From the NCBI RefSeq assembly GCF_026781265.1, contig NZ_JAKUVC010000002.1, positions 496,001-560,000 of the forward strand: a stretch of 64,000 bases of DNA, in the 5' to 3' direction. This DNA is from Streptococcus sanguinis (GTDB lineage Bacteria > Bacillota > Bacilli > Lactobacillales > Streptococcaceae). The stretch's first letter is position 1; each line of letters begins with the position of its first letter. The translations under genes and the position numbers were made by a program. A model generated the notes under the pieces. It was not told the DNA's origin and made no database searches. It saw only the letters and a list, made by a program, of their open reading frames with translations. Of the stretch, positions 28,887 to 35,306 are shown in pieces.

Positions 28887-29159
28887 TTATTCAGCTTCTG
28901 AGCTAGATCCTGATCCATCTTCTGGAATTTCCTCACCATCTGCTGGAATTTGGATAACGTTCCCATCAGGCATTGTGTATTCTGTCACTTCTTTGCCATC
29001 TACTGTCTTGGTCTTCTTATCAACAGCATCCTTCTGGAAGTCCACTTGTTTCCCGTCCTTAATTTCTGAGTTATCAGCTTCTTTATTTCCGCATGCGGCT
29101 AAAAAGAATCCTGACATTCCAATAAGAGCAACGAGCATAGCAATTTTTTTAACGTTCAT
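28887..29159 (-). CDS. Small efflux-operon lipoprotein
   Basis: 90 residues. The lipobox LAAC at about 20-23 follows a hydrophobic core (IAMLVALIGMSGFFLAAC), so it is predicted to be a diacylglyceryl-modified lipoprotein with a mature part of about 68 residues. The mature part is highly charged and acidic, ending GSGSSSEAE, with TVDGKEVTEYTMPDGNVIQ in the middle. I do not recognise a named family. As first gene of the pump/two-component operon (28 nt before the adaptor), it may be a substrate-capture or sensing accessory (inference). Confidence 0.85.
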   Translation of the reverse strand: MNVKKIAMLVALIGMSGFFLAACGNKEADNSEIKDGKQVDFQKDAVDKKTKTVDGKEVTEYTMPDGNVIQIPADGEEIPEDGSGSSSEAE

Positions 29160-29300
29160 TTGATTTCTCCTTTGTTTATCAAGCAGGAAGTTTGTTTCTT
29201 CCTGACAGTAATTGTTTTTTTGAACAATTCTATTCTAACAAAGCCATCTATCCCCTTCCTACCCGCTATCTGTTTTTTATCTGTTTTTTTAAAACCAATA
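29160..29300 (-). promoter_or_regulatory. Promoter/operator region of the efflux/two-component operon
   Basis: Minus-strand extended -10 TGT-TAGAAT with the hexamer at 29237-29232 and a poor -35. Directly upstream, an 11-bp tandem repeat of TATCTGTTTTT (plus strand 29267-29288) is the usual layout for an OmpR-family activator. The transcribed leader holds two perfect 7-bp hairpins (AATTGTT/AACAATT and CAGGAAG/CTTCCTG). Autoregulation by the operon's own regulator is an inference. Confidence 0.5.
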
Positions 29301-29345
29301 CTATTCTTTTGAAAATCAGGCAAATCCTCCGCTCTCAGGCCTATC

Positions 29346-29370
29346 ATCTGCTTTTATGATATAATAGTAG
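29346..29370 (+). promoter_or_regulatory. Extended -10 promoter of lactonase-family gene
   Basis: TGA-TATAAT on the plus strand with the hexamer at 29360-29365. A ribosome site GAGGTAAT precedes the ATG at 29402. Confidence 0.6.
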
Positions 29371-29401
29371 CAAGTAATCTAAATATACACGAGGTAATGG
29401 A

Positions 29402-30412
29402 ATGACACAAACAGTTTACTTTGGAACCTATACTCGCAGAGATTCCAAGGGAATTTACAAGGCAGATTTTAATTCTAACAAAGGAACTTTAGAAAACTTG
29501 ACCTTGGTTGCTGAAGAGCCCAGTCCAACCTACCTAGCCTTTGATAAGGCTGGACATCTCTATTCTGTTGGAGCAAAGAACGGACAGGGAGGTATTGCAG
29601 CCTTTGACAAGGCTGGTCAGCTCCTCAACCATGTCGTTGAAGAAGGGGCTCCGATCTGCTATGTGGCAGTTGACGAAGAGCGTGACTTGGTTTACGGTGC
29701 CAATTATCATAAAGGGCAAGTTCTAGTCTACAAACGACTGGCTGATGGCAGACTGGAACTGGCTGACTCAGCTAGCCATCAAGGTCAAGGACCACACGCT
29801 AATCAGGCCTCTGCCCATGTCCACTATGCTGACCTTACACCAGATCAATACCTGATCACCTGCGACTTGGGAACCGATGAAGTAACCACTTATGATGTTG
29901 CTGAAGACGGAAAAATTACTCCTCTGGTTACCTACAAGTGTGCCGCTGGAGCTGGTGCCCGCCATATCGTTTTCCACCATCATTATAAAATCGCATATTT
30001 GATTTGTGAGCTTAATTCTACTATTGAAGTCCTAATTTACGATGGAGTCGGCCATTTTGAACACCTGCAAACTGTCTCCACCTTACCAGAGGACTTTGAA
30101 AGAGCCAATGGAACAGCTGCTATCCGCCTGTCTGCTGATGGCAAGTTTCTCTACGGTTCCAACCGTGGTCATGACTCTCTTGCCGTTTACAAAATCTTAG
30201 CTGACGGCAGTTTGGAGCTGATTCAGATTGCAGCAACCAATGGCAAAAATCCACGTGACTTTAACATCACACCAGACCAAAACTATATCATTGCGGTCCA
30301 TCAAGACTCAGACAATGCAACCATCTTCAAACGCGATGCGGAAAGTGGAAAATTGACAGAAATCTCCCATGATTTCTACGTTCCCGAAGCTGTTTGTGTG
30401 ACCTTTAAATAA
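29402..30412 (+). CDS. Lactonase family protein (6-phosphogluconolactonase-like beta-propeller)
   Basis: 336 residues, matching the YbhE/Pgl beta-propeller family. Recurrent blade motifs include YFGTYTRRDSKGIY, PSPTYLAFDKAGHLYSVG, GQGPHANQASAHVHY, GAGARHIVFHHH, AAIRLSADGKFLYGSNRG and NGKNPRDFNITPDQNYII. Family members hydrolyse 6-phosphogluconolactone in the pentose phosphate route, but not every homologue has been tested, so I leave the symbol blank. Cytoplasmic, single gene, transcribed away from the efflux operon. Confidence 0.85.
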   Translation: MTQTVYFGTYTRRDSKGIYKADFNSNKGTLENLTLVAEEPSPTYLAFDKAGHLYSVGAKNGQGGIAAFDKAGQLLNHVVEEGAPICYVAVDEERDLVYGANYHKGQVLVYKRLADGRLELADSASHQGQGPHANQASAHVHYADLTPDQYLITCDLGTDEVTTYDVAEDGKITPLVTYKCAAGAGARHIVFHHHYKIAYLICELNSTIEVLIYDGVGHFEHLQTVSTLPEDFERANGTAAIRLSADGKFLYGSNRGHDSLAVYKILADGSLELIQIAATNGKNPRDFNITPDQNYIIAVHQDSDNATIFKRDAESGKLTEISHDFYVPEAVCVTFK

Positions 30413-30479
30413 GCAGAATTCTTGTCTTTCTATTAGAAATTTGATTAAATAGTATAAAAATTATTAAGGAGCAACTACC

Positions 30480-30671
30480 ATGAATCCAGTAGATTTATTT
30501 AATAAAGTAAAAGAAATGATTGAAAAGAAAGACTTTGATGGCGCTAAAAAGTTTATCGAAGAAAACAAAGATAATCTTGGTGAATACCTTGATCAAGCTA
30601 AAAAATTAGTAGCTGGAAATGAAATGGCCAGCGGTGCTATTGATAAAATTAAAGGTTTGTTCGACAACTAA
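30480..30671 (+). CDS. Small charged alpha-helical protein of unknown function (63 aa)
   Basis: 63 residues, predicted all-helical, with Lys/Glu-rich amphipathic stretches (VKEMIEKKDFDGAKKFIEEN, YLDQAKKLV) and a hydrophobic C-terminal helix ending KIKGLFDN. A good AAGGAG site lies about 9 nt before the ATG and a strong terminator follows, so it is a genuine free-standing small gene. I do not recognise a named family. No signal or metal motif is visible. Confidence 0.75.
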   Translation: MNPVDLFNKVKEMIEKKDFDGAKKFIEENKDNLGEYLDQAKKLVAGNEMASGAIDKIKGLFDN

Positions 30672-30679
30672 GAAAACAA

Positions 30680-30708
30680 AAACGCTTGAAAAATCAAGCG
30701 TTTTTTGT
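30680..30708 (+). terminator. Bidirectional terminator between small protein gene and mgtE
   Basis: Perfect 9-bp stem AACGCTTGA/TCAAGCGTT with a T-run on the plus strand and an A-run upstream. It can serve both the 63-aa gene and, from the other side, mgtE. Confidence 0.92.
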
Positions 30709-30718
30709 GTATCATTTT

Positions 30719-32059
30719 TTATACAATCAATGGTAAGAAAACTTGTGCTAAGCCTAGAAAAGCTAGGTAACCCAATACATCTGTTGCTGTGGTAATGAAA
30801 ATGGTTGAGGCTAGAGCTGGATCCTGATGCAGTGTCTTGATAATCAGTGGTACAAAGTAACCAAATAGAGAACCACATGCTAGATTAATCATCATAGCCA
30901 ATACCACAATAACAGACAGATAGAAATTTTGATAGAAGACAAACATAACAATCGCTGCAATCAAGCCAGTAAAGAAACCATTAACCAAAGCTAGCACGAT
31001 TTCTTTGAATACTAGATTCCGATCTTCTTTCAGATCTAGTTTCCCCAAGGCAATCCCCTGGATAACCAAAGCAAGTGTCTGAGAGGCAGAATTTCCGCCC
31101 ATTCCTGTGATAATAGGACTAATCGCTGCCAATGCTACAACTTTTGAAATCGTATCATCAAAAAGTGCTACTGTCGCAGAAGCTAGAAAGGCTGTCACTA
31201 GGTTAATCATCAACCAAGGTAAGCGTTTCTTGAGTGATTCTTTGAAAGGTCCTCCAATTTCTTCACTTTCTTGGACACCACCCATCCGCAAGATATCTTC
31301 TTGATACTCTTCTTGCAAAACATCGACGATATCGTCAATAGTGATGATTCCTAACAATACCTGCCGATGATTGACGACCGGTACGACAGATAAATTATAT
31401 TTGGCAGAAAGCTGTGCCACTTCCTCTTGGTCAACCTCTGGCGTTACACTCACTATCTGAGTATTCATAAATTCACTGAGTTTCATCTCCGCATCATGAA
31501 TAAACAAATCACGAATATCAATCCAGCCAACTAGCGAATGATGCACATTTCTAATAAATAAGGTATCAATAACTTCCGTATTGGGCGAAATCTCCCTCAA
31601 TTTATTGAGAGTTGCTGAGACGGTCAGATTTTCATTTAAGGTGATGAATTCTGTCGTCATCAGACCACCAGCTGTCTGAGGATCGTAAGCCAACATAGCT
31701 TTCAAATTCTCTTGACTGGTATTTTTCATCATACTTAAGTATTGCTTACGCAAGTCCACACTCAAGTAACCCAAAATATCTACCACATCATCATCTGGCA
31801 TAAGATGAAAAAGAGTGCTGGTACGTTTAAAAGAAATCGATTGGATAATCTGTCGTTGCAACTCCGGCTCGGCTTCTTTTAAAATCTCTACCAATTGATC
31901 ATCACTAGCCATTTCCGTAAAGGTTTTGAGGAGATTCCCTTCCTCATCCTCCAAGGCCTCCAAAGAAAGAGCAATATCAATGGGATAGTAATCGTCAAAT
32001 ATCTGATTGAAAACTTCCCTATCCTGTGATAGTAAGACCTGATTTAATAATTCTTCCAT
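30719..32059 (-). CDS. mgtE: Magnesium transporter MgtE
   Basis: 446 residues in the family order: cytoplasmic N domain (about 1-125), paired CBS domains (about 130-255, with TEFITLNENLTV and GIITIDDIVDVL), plug helix, then five TM helices (about 280-445) containing GGNSASQTLALVIQG. It is a Mg2+-gated channel for Mg2+ uptake in the cytoplasmic membrane, closed when the CBS and N domains bind Mg2+. GGAGGAG precedes the ATG. An extended -10 (TGG-TATACT, hexamer at 32088-32083) gives a leader of about 20 nt. No riboswitch is visible, unlike some Bacillus mgtE genes. Confidence 0.94.
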   Translation of the reverse strand: MEELLNQVLLSQDREVFNQIFDDYYPIDIALSLEALEDEEGNLLKTFTEMASDDQLVEILKEAEPELQRQIIQSISFKRTSTLFHLMPDDDVVDILGYLSVDLRKQYLSMMKNTSQENLKAMLAYDPQTAGGLMTTEFITLNENLTVSATLNKLREISPNTEVIDTLFIRNVHHSLVGWIDIRDLFIHDAEMKLSEFMNTQIVSVTPEVDQEEVAQLSAKYNLSVVPVVNHRQVLLGIITIDDIVDVLQEEYQEDILRMGGVQESEEIGGPFKESLKKRLPWLMINLVTAFLASATVALFDDTISKVVALAAISPIITGMGGNSASQTLALVIQGIALGKLDLKEDRNLVFKEIVLALVNGFFTGLIAAIVMFVFYQNFYLSVIVVLAMMINLACGSLFGYFVPLIIKTLHQDPALASTIFITTATDVLGYLAFLGLAQVFLPLIV

Positions 32060-32118
32060 TGTACTCCTCCTTCCACTTTGCTAGTATACCATAAAAGACT
32101 GATTTTGATACAAGAAAG

Positions 32119-32346
32119 CTATAAAATCTTCAGTAAATCACTCACTTTTTCAACCATGTAGTCACAAGGAAACGCAGGAATCTCTTGATTATATTTTCCG
32201 AAAGAAAAACTGTCATCTTGTCCTCACATTTTTCAAGGGAAAGAGCATGACCAGCCCTACACACTACTTCTAGTCAATTTTCTAGGAAAAGATGATAAAT
32301 CTCCCTCTCATCAATTAGGGTGGTTCCTAAATCAAAAAATATCCAT
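32119..32346 (-). pseudogene. Remnant of a HAD-superfamily hydrolase gene
   Basis: On the minus strand the first codons read MDIF then, after a one-base slip in a run of T, DLGTTLIDEREIYHLFLEN. This is the HAD motif I aspartate region. About 100 nt further on, an in-frame tail reads GKYNQEIPAFPCDYMVEKVS and ends LLKIL-stop, the typical end of a phosphoglycolate-phosphatase-like HAD protein. More than two thirds of a normal about 200-residue gene is missing, so it is a deleted, frameshifted relic. Confidence 0.6.
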
Positions 32347-32357
32347 TTTTATATCTT

Positions 32358-32385
32358 TACTCATCAAAAAAGCTAGGACTAAGTC
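32358..32385 (-). terminator. Terminator of the toxin-antitoxin-chaperone operon
   Basis: Perfect 9-bp stem AGCTAGGAC/GTCCTAGCT with a TTA loop and a minus-strand T-run. It is the first terminator downstream of the SecB-like gene. Confidence 0.8.
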
Positions 32386-32597
32386 CTAGCTCCTCTTATA
32401 TGCTGTTAGATTATTTTTTCAAGTTATACCAATATCAAGCCGTTCAATAAAATACACTAAATTATTAACCCACTTTTTACTTTTTCCATTCTAAAATGTA
32501 AAGTACAAACAAGTACAGTGTACTAAAGGAGTAGTTAAAAAGGTATTAAATTTATGAGTTCAGCAGGCAAGAAAAAAGGCATCTTGAAGAGTGTCTT
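32386..32597. other. AT-rich spacer at island edge with palindrome and 15-codon ORF
   Basis: The spacer contains a perfect AGTACA-G-TGTACT palindrome (32512-32524) and, on the plus strand, AAAGGAG (32525-32531). A tiny ORF follows, ATG 32554 to TAA 32601, encoding MSSAGKKKGILKSVF. The spacing from AAAGGAG to the ATG (about 22 nt) is too long for normal initiation. It may be the remnant of a truncated gene start; no other feature is seen. Confidence 0.25.
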
Positions 32598-33089
32598 TTA
32601 ATTATTAAAAATATTAAGAGGCAATTCATCAAACCCCCAATATTCAACTAGATTGTTCTCTCTTAATGTTTCAGCGAAATTTACAACTGGCAAAACATAG
32701 GCTGGAAAACTATTGACCTGAGCAGTTAAAGTTGACACAAAAGATCTTAAATAAGGATAAAGTATAGCGATTGCATTTGTACTCAATATATCTTTTAAAT
32801 TATCTACACTTTTAAAATCGCTAAAATTTAACGAATAAATACCTCTGATATCAACTTCCAATTGGAAGGGAACATGTTTAACTTCAGTTGAATCTATTTC
32901 AGACTTACAATTTCCTATTTGGGTTTTAATTATTACATATGACCGTGCATTCTCATAGCTAATTCCAATCTCAGCTGAAAAACTTACCTCAGTATGTAAT
33001 TTGCCCGAATCATCAGCTCCCTCAAACATAGTGTTTGTTAGAAAGCTTACATTATCAATTGCATAATCTTCAAATGAAATAATTGCCAT
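32598..33089 (-). CDS. SecB-like chaperone of a toxin-antitoxin-chaperone module
   Basis: 163 residues, near the usual SecB size. The region LYPYLRSFVSTLTAQVNSFP (about 112-131) followed by VLPVVNFAETL is the signature helix and loop of SecB. The N-terminal half is beta-strand-like (LHTEVSFSAEIGISY, PFQLEVDIRGIYSLNFSDF). Streptococci have no classical SecB export pathway. SecB-like proteins outside proteobacteria are mostly chaperones that fold or protect a co-encoded antitoxin. The start ATG overlaps the stop of the middle gene (TAATG), and the ART-fold gene precedes that. Codon use is markedly AT-rich compared with flanking genes, indicating horizontal origin. Confidence 0.82.
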   Translation of the reverse strand: MAIISFEDYAIDNVSFLTNTMFEGADDSGKLHTEVSFSAEIGISYENARSYVIIKTQIGNCKSEIDSTEVKHVPFQLEVDIRGIYSLNFSDFKSVDNLKDILSTNAIAILYPYLRSFVSTLTAQVNSFPAYVLPVVNFAETLRENNLVEYWGFDELPLNIFNN

Positions 33090-33349
33090 TATGCAGCTTC
33101 AACTCCTTTTCCAATTTGAAATATTGAATCACTGTAAACATTATTAGAGTAGTTCATTTTTTTATTTATTTCGTAAAACTCATCACCAATTGCTACCTTG
33201 CAATAGCTTGCAGGATTATTCTGAGCCAATTTAAAATCATAAATTTCTTTTTTAATGACAAGCTTGACTAATTCATCCAACGCATCTTTTGGTAACCATG
33301 AATCAATATCAAGAATTGATCCATCCAATATAATTTCATTATAGGCCAT
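33089..33349 (-). CDS. Putative antitoxin of the ART-SecB module (86 aa)
   Basis: 86 residues from ATG 33349, which sits 1 nt after the toxin stop with GAGGAG 10 nt upstream. An alternative GTG at 33358 lies too close to that site. Acidic N-terminus (YNEIILDGSILDIDSW), a helix (PKDALDELVKLVIKKEIYDF) and a C-terminus rich in Asn/Ser/Tyr (NKKMNYSNNVYSDSIFQIG) that could be a chaperone-addiction tail. I see no known DNA-binding motif. Its role as antitoxin is inferred from size and from its position between an ADP-ribosyltransferase-fold gene and a SecB-like gene. Confidence 0.65.
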   Translation of the reverse strand: MAYNEIILDGSILDIDSWLPKDALDELVKLVIKKEIYDFKLAQNNPASYCKVAIGDEFYEINKKMNYSNNVYSDSIFQIGKGVEAA

Positions 33350-33350
33350 A

Positions 33351-33947
33351 TCACTCACACTCCTCGACTTTTTCCCAATTGATTAAGGATAAATTTCTGA
33401 GACAAATTTCCCTACCATTTGGCAAATTAGATATTGTTCTTACACCCCCAACATTGTACACAGGTGTATATGTATCACAAATTACACAATCTATACTGTC
33501 ACAGAATCTAAACTTAATCAGAAATTCAAGAAAAATTCCATCTAAATTCGCTCTCTTTTTTCTAGGATTATTTTTAATTGCAGAAGACAACTGAGTATAG
33601 ATTCTATCATATAATTGATTCTTCAATTCATTTAGCATCTTTATAGTTGAAGCATTATTTAAATTTAATACAGTTAAATTTTGATCATCAAAAACAAACT
33701 TTAAAATCTTTATTTTATTTTCTTCGTGCTTATATGTTTTAGAGTAATTCTTTGCAGATTGTTTTCCAGAAAACCCCTTACTTTCTTCGTCAATAAATAA
33801 ATACAACCCTTGTCCCAAATCATTTGGGAGATTCTGTCCAAGCACTATCCCTGCATCATTGGTTATAACAAAAGGAATAACATCTATTGAACAAGTACTT
33901 AGTATATTTTGTGCAGCAGTAGGGGTTGTTCCATGATATCCCTCCAA
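33351..33947 (-). CDS. PARP-like ADP-ribosyltransferase-fold protein, putative toxin of a CmdTAC-like system
   Basis: About 198 residues. YHGTT at residues 4-8 (catalytic-type His5), GQGLYLF (Tyr49) and GREICLRN (Glu180) give the ordered H-Y-E triad of PARP/diphtheria-type ADP-ribosyltransferases, as also seen in DUF3990-like proteins. There is no signal peptide and a basic centre (NNPRKKRAN). The start is not ATG. I prefer TTG 33947, which has GGAGGG five nt upstream; an in-frame TTG at 33959 has no ribosome site. First gene of a three-gene operon with antitoxin and SecB-like chaperone, in the order of the E. coli mRNA-modifying phage-defence system CmdTAC. Target and NAD use are inferred from the fold. 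Strongly AT-rich. Confidence 0.75.
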   Translation of the reverse strand: MEGYHGTTPTAAQNILSTCSIDVIPFVITNDAGIVLGQNLPNDLGQGLYLFIDEESKGFSGKQSAKNYSKTYKHEENKIKILKFVFDDQNLTVLNLNNASTIKMLNELKNQLYDRIYTQLSSAIKNNPRKKRANLDGIFLEFLIKFRFCDSIDCVICDTYTPVYNVGGVRTISNLPNGREICLRNLSLINWEKVEECE

Positions 33948-33974
33948 AATTCCCTCCAAAATTCAGTACTCTTA

Positions 33975-34022
33975 TTTCCTCTAATGATTATATTGTACCA
34001 TAAAATGAAAAAGAAGTAGTTC
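33975..34022 (-). promoter_or_regulatory. Promoter of the toxin-antitoxin-chaperone operon
   Basis: Extended -10 TGG-TACAAT on the minus strand (hexamer 33997-33992) predicts a start near 33985 and a leader of about 38 nt. The leader holds a 12-bp tandem duplication ATTTTGGAGGGA that overlaps the start site of the first gene. The -35 is not convincing. Confidence 0.55.
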
Positions 34023-34133
34023 AAAAAAGCATTTTTTTGTACTTTTTATCAAATTCACTACGTTTTTTCCTACTTTTTGAGGATTTTTAGATGTTTTTCT
34101 TTCCTCTACATTACCTTACATACTAATTTGGAA

Positions 34134-34238
34134 AAATCATAAAAGCACCTAGTTCCCTAGATGCTAGCACAATAGCCTGGATTCGAACCGGAATCTCCTC
34201 AATCAAGGTACAAGCACTATATACTACTCATTGTACTT
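34134..34238 (-). ncRNA. Candidate structured small RNA with tRNA T-arm-like hairpin
   Basis: A perfect extended -10 (TGA-TATAAT, hexamer 34250-34245) is followed by about 100 nt with no ORF and a terminator hairpin at 34144-34165 (AGCATCTAG/CTAGGTGCT, then TTTTATGATTTTT). Inside are a stem GTACAA/TTGTAC and a hairpin GATTC-CGGTTC-GAATC. The stretch GGTTCGAATCC is identical to a tRNA T-loop sequence. No complete cloverleaf can be drawn, so it is either a new small RNA or a decayed tRNA/attachment-site remnant. Same strand as, and just upstream of, the toxin operon. Confidence 0.45.
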
Positions 34239-34262
34239 TAGTTCATTATATCATACAATCAG

Positions 34263-34406
34263 TTACATACCTAGCAATTCATGATATACTTCCATATTTA
34301 GTGATGGAATAATGCTAAAATACAAATCTGAGTAAGTTTCAAACCACTTATTAAGCTTGTTATAGGCCGACGACTGACTAACAAACAATATACGTTGACA
34401 AGCTCC
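34263..34406 (-). pseudogene. C-terminal fragment of an unidentified protein gene
   Basis: An open frame without start reads ILFVSQSSAYNKLNKWFETY then SDLYFSIIPSLNMEVYHELL, ending GM-stop at 34263. It is cut at its 5' side by the end of the IS200-type element. The composition is normal protein-like. I do not recognise the family. The 5' part is not found on the far side of the IS in this window. Confidence 0.4.
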
Positions 34407-35125
34407 AATCATAACCACCCGTCTAACGGGTGGTTTGTCCTAGGGCTATAAGCCCACATCACCAGCCAGCGCCTAAAGACGCTGGCTTTCACTTTGTTCA
34501 AGCCTCATTGCTCTTGACTCGTCACAAACCTCTCAAAGAGGTGTTTGCATTACTTACCACTATCCCTAAAGGGATCCTCATATTCTTTCACACTCAATTT
34601 ATCCAACGCTATATCATGCTTTTCCTGCTCTTGGATATATTTTTTAATGGTGGCTTCATTAAGTCCTACTGTACTCACGTAATAACCTTCCGCCCAGAAA
34701 TGTCTGTTCCCAAACTTGTACTTTAGGTTGGCGTGTTTGTCAAACATCATGAGTGCACTTTTCCCTTTTAAATACCCCATGAAACTAGAAACACTTATCC
34801 TTGGTGGAATACTTACTAACATATGTACATGATCCGGCATCAAGTGACCCTCGATAATTTCAACACCTTTATAACTACATAATCGGTGAAATATTTCACC
34901 CAAACTATTTCGATATTGATTATAGATAAGATTCACCTATACTTAGGTGTAAACACAATGTGATAGAACACATCCACTTTGTATGTGATAAACTATGTGC
35001 CTTTTGCGCCATAATTTTCTCCTTTCGCTTCACAATTGGCTTGAACACCTTTATTGTATCGCGTTTGGAGTTTTTTTGGTATATCCTTCGATGCGCACCC
35101 GCATAGCGGGTGGTTTATTTGTCTC
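34405..35125 (-). mobile_element. IS200/IS605-type insertion sequence (decayed)
   Basis: About 0.7 kb bounded by subterminal palindromes rather than terminal inverted repeats. At the left is AACCACCCG/CGGGTGGTT with a TCTAA loop (34413-34435), and at the right CACCCGC/GCGGGTG with an ATA loop (35096-35112). An internal GCCAGCG/CGCTGGC hairpin lies near 34466. The sole gene is a Y1 tyrosine transposase on the minus strand. Exact ends are uncertain. No target duplication is expected for this family. Confidence 0.8.
34550..35012 (-). pseudogene. tnpA: IS200-type Y1 transposase gene tnpA, frameshifted
   Basis: ATG 35012 (MAQKAHSLSHTKWMC) has GGAGAAAATT upstream. The frame is then lost just after WMC; the following codons read FYHIVFTPKYR in another frame, hit TGA, and a second shift restores NLIYNQYR to the end. 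The remaining 128 codons keep the HUH motif DHVHMLV and the region of the catalytic Tyr (EGYYVSTVG...ATIKKYIQEQ). In IS200 enzymes the tyrosine cuts single-stranded DNA. With two frameshifts, this copy should not be autonomous. Confidence 0.85.
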
Positions 35126-35161
35126 GCACCTTACGGAGCGAGACAGACTGAAAGTCACAAA

Positions 35162-35200
35162 CATAAAAAGCATCCTCTTTGAGCGATGCTTTTTTTGTGC
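35162..35200 (-). terminator. Terminator downstream of thioesterase gene
   Basis: Stem AAGCATC/GATGCTT (35168-35174 with 35185-35191), with T-runs on both strands. It is the first strong terminator after the gene ending at 35307. A second, weaker plus-oriented hairpin CCCG/CGGG with T-run lies at 35242-35270. Confidence 0.7.
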
Positions 35201-35306
35201 AAGATTTCAGATACTGGTTAGTATCTTTTTAAACCTTAAATCCCGTTTCCAGTTAGAAATCGGGCTTTTTAAACTAAATATTAATTTGGCTAGCTTCTTT
35301 TCTCTG

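Noticed and set aside
29156-29347. 63-codon minus-strand ORF before the efflux lipoprotein
   Set aside because: It covers the operon promoter, tandem repeat and leader hairpins and has no ribosome site.
34141-34240. Intact tRNA gene
   Set aside because: Only a T-arm-like hairpin is found. The acceptor, D and anticodon arms cannot be formed, so I list it as a candidate small RNA instead.
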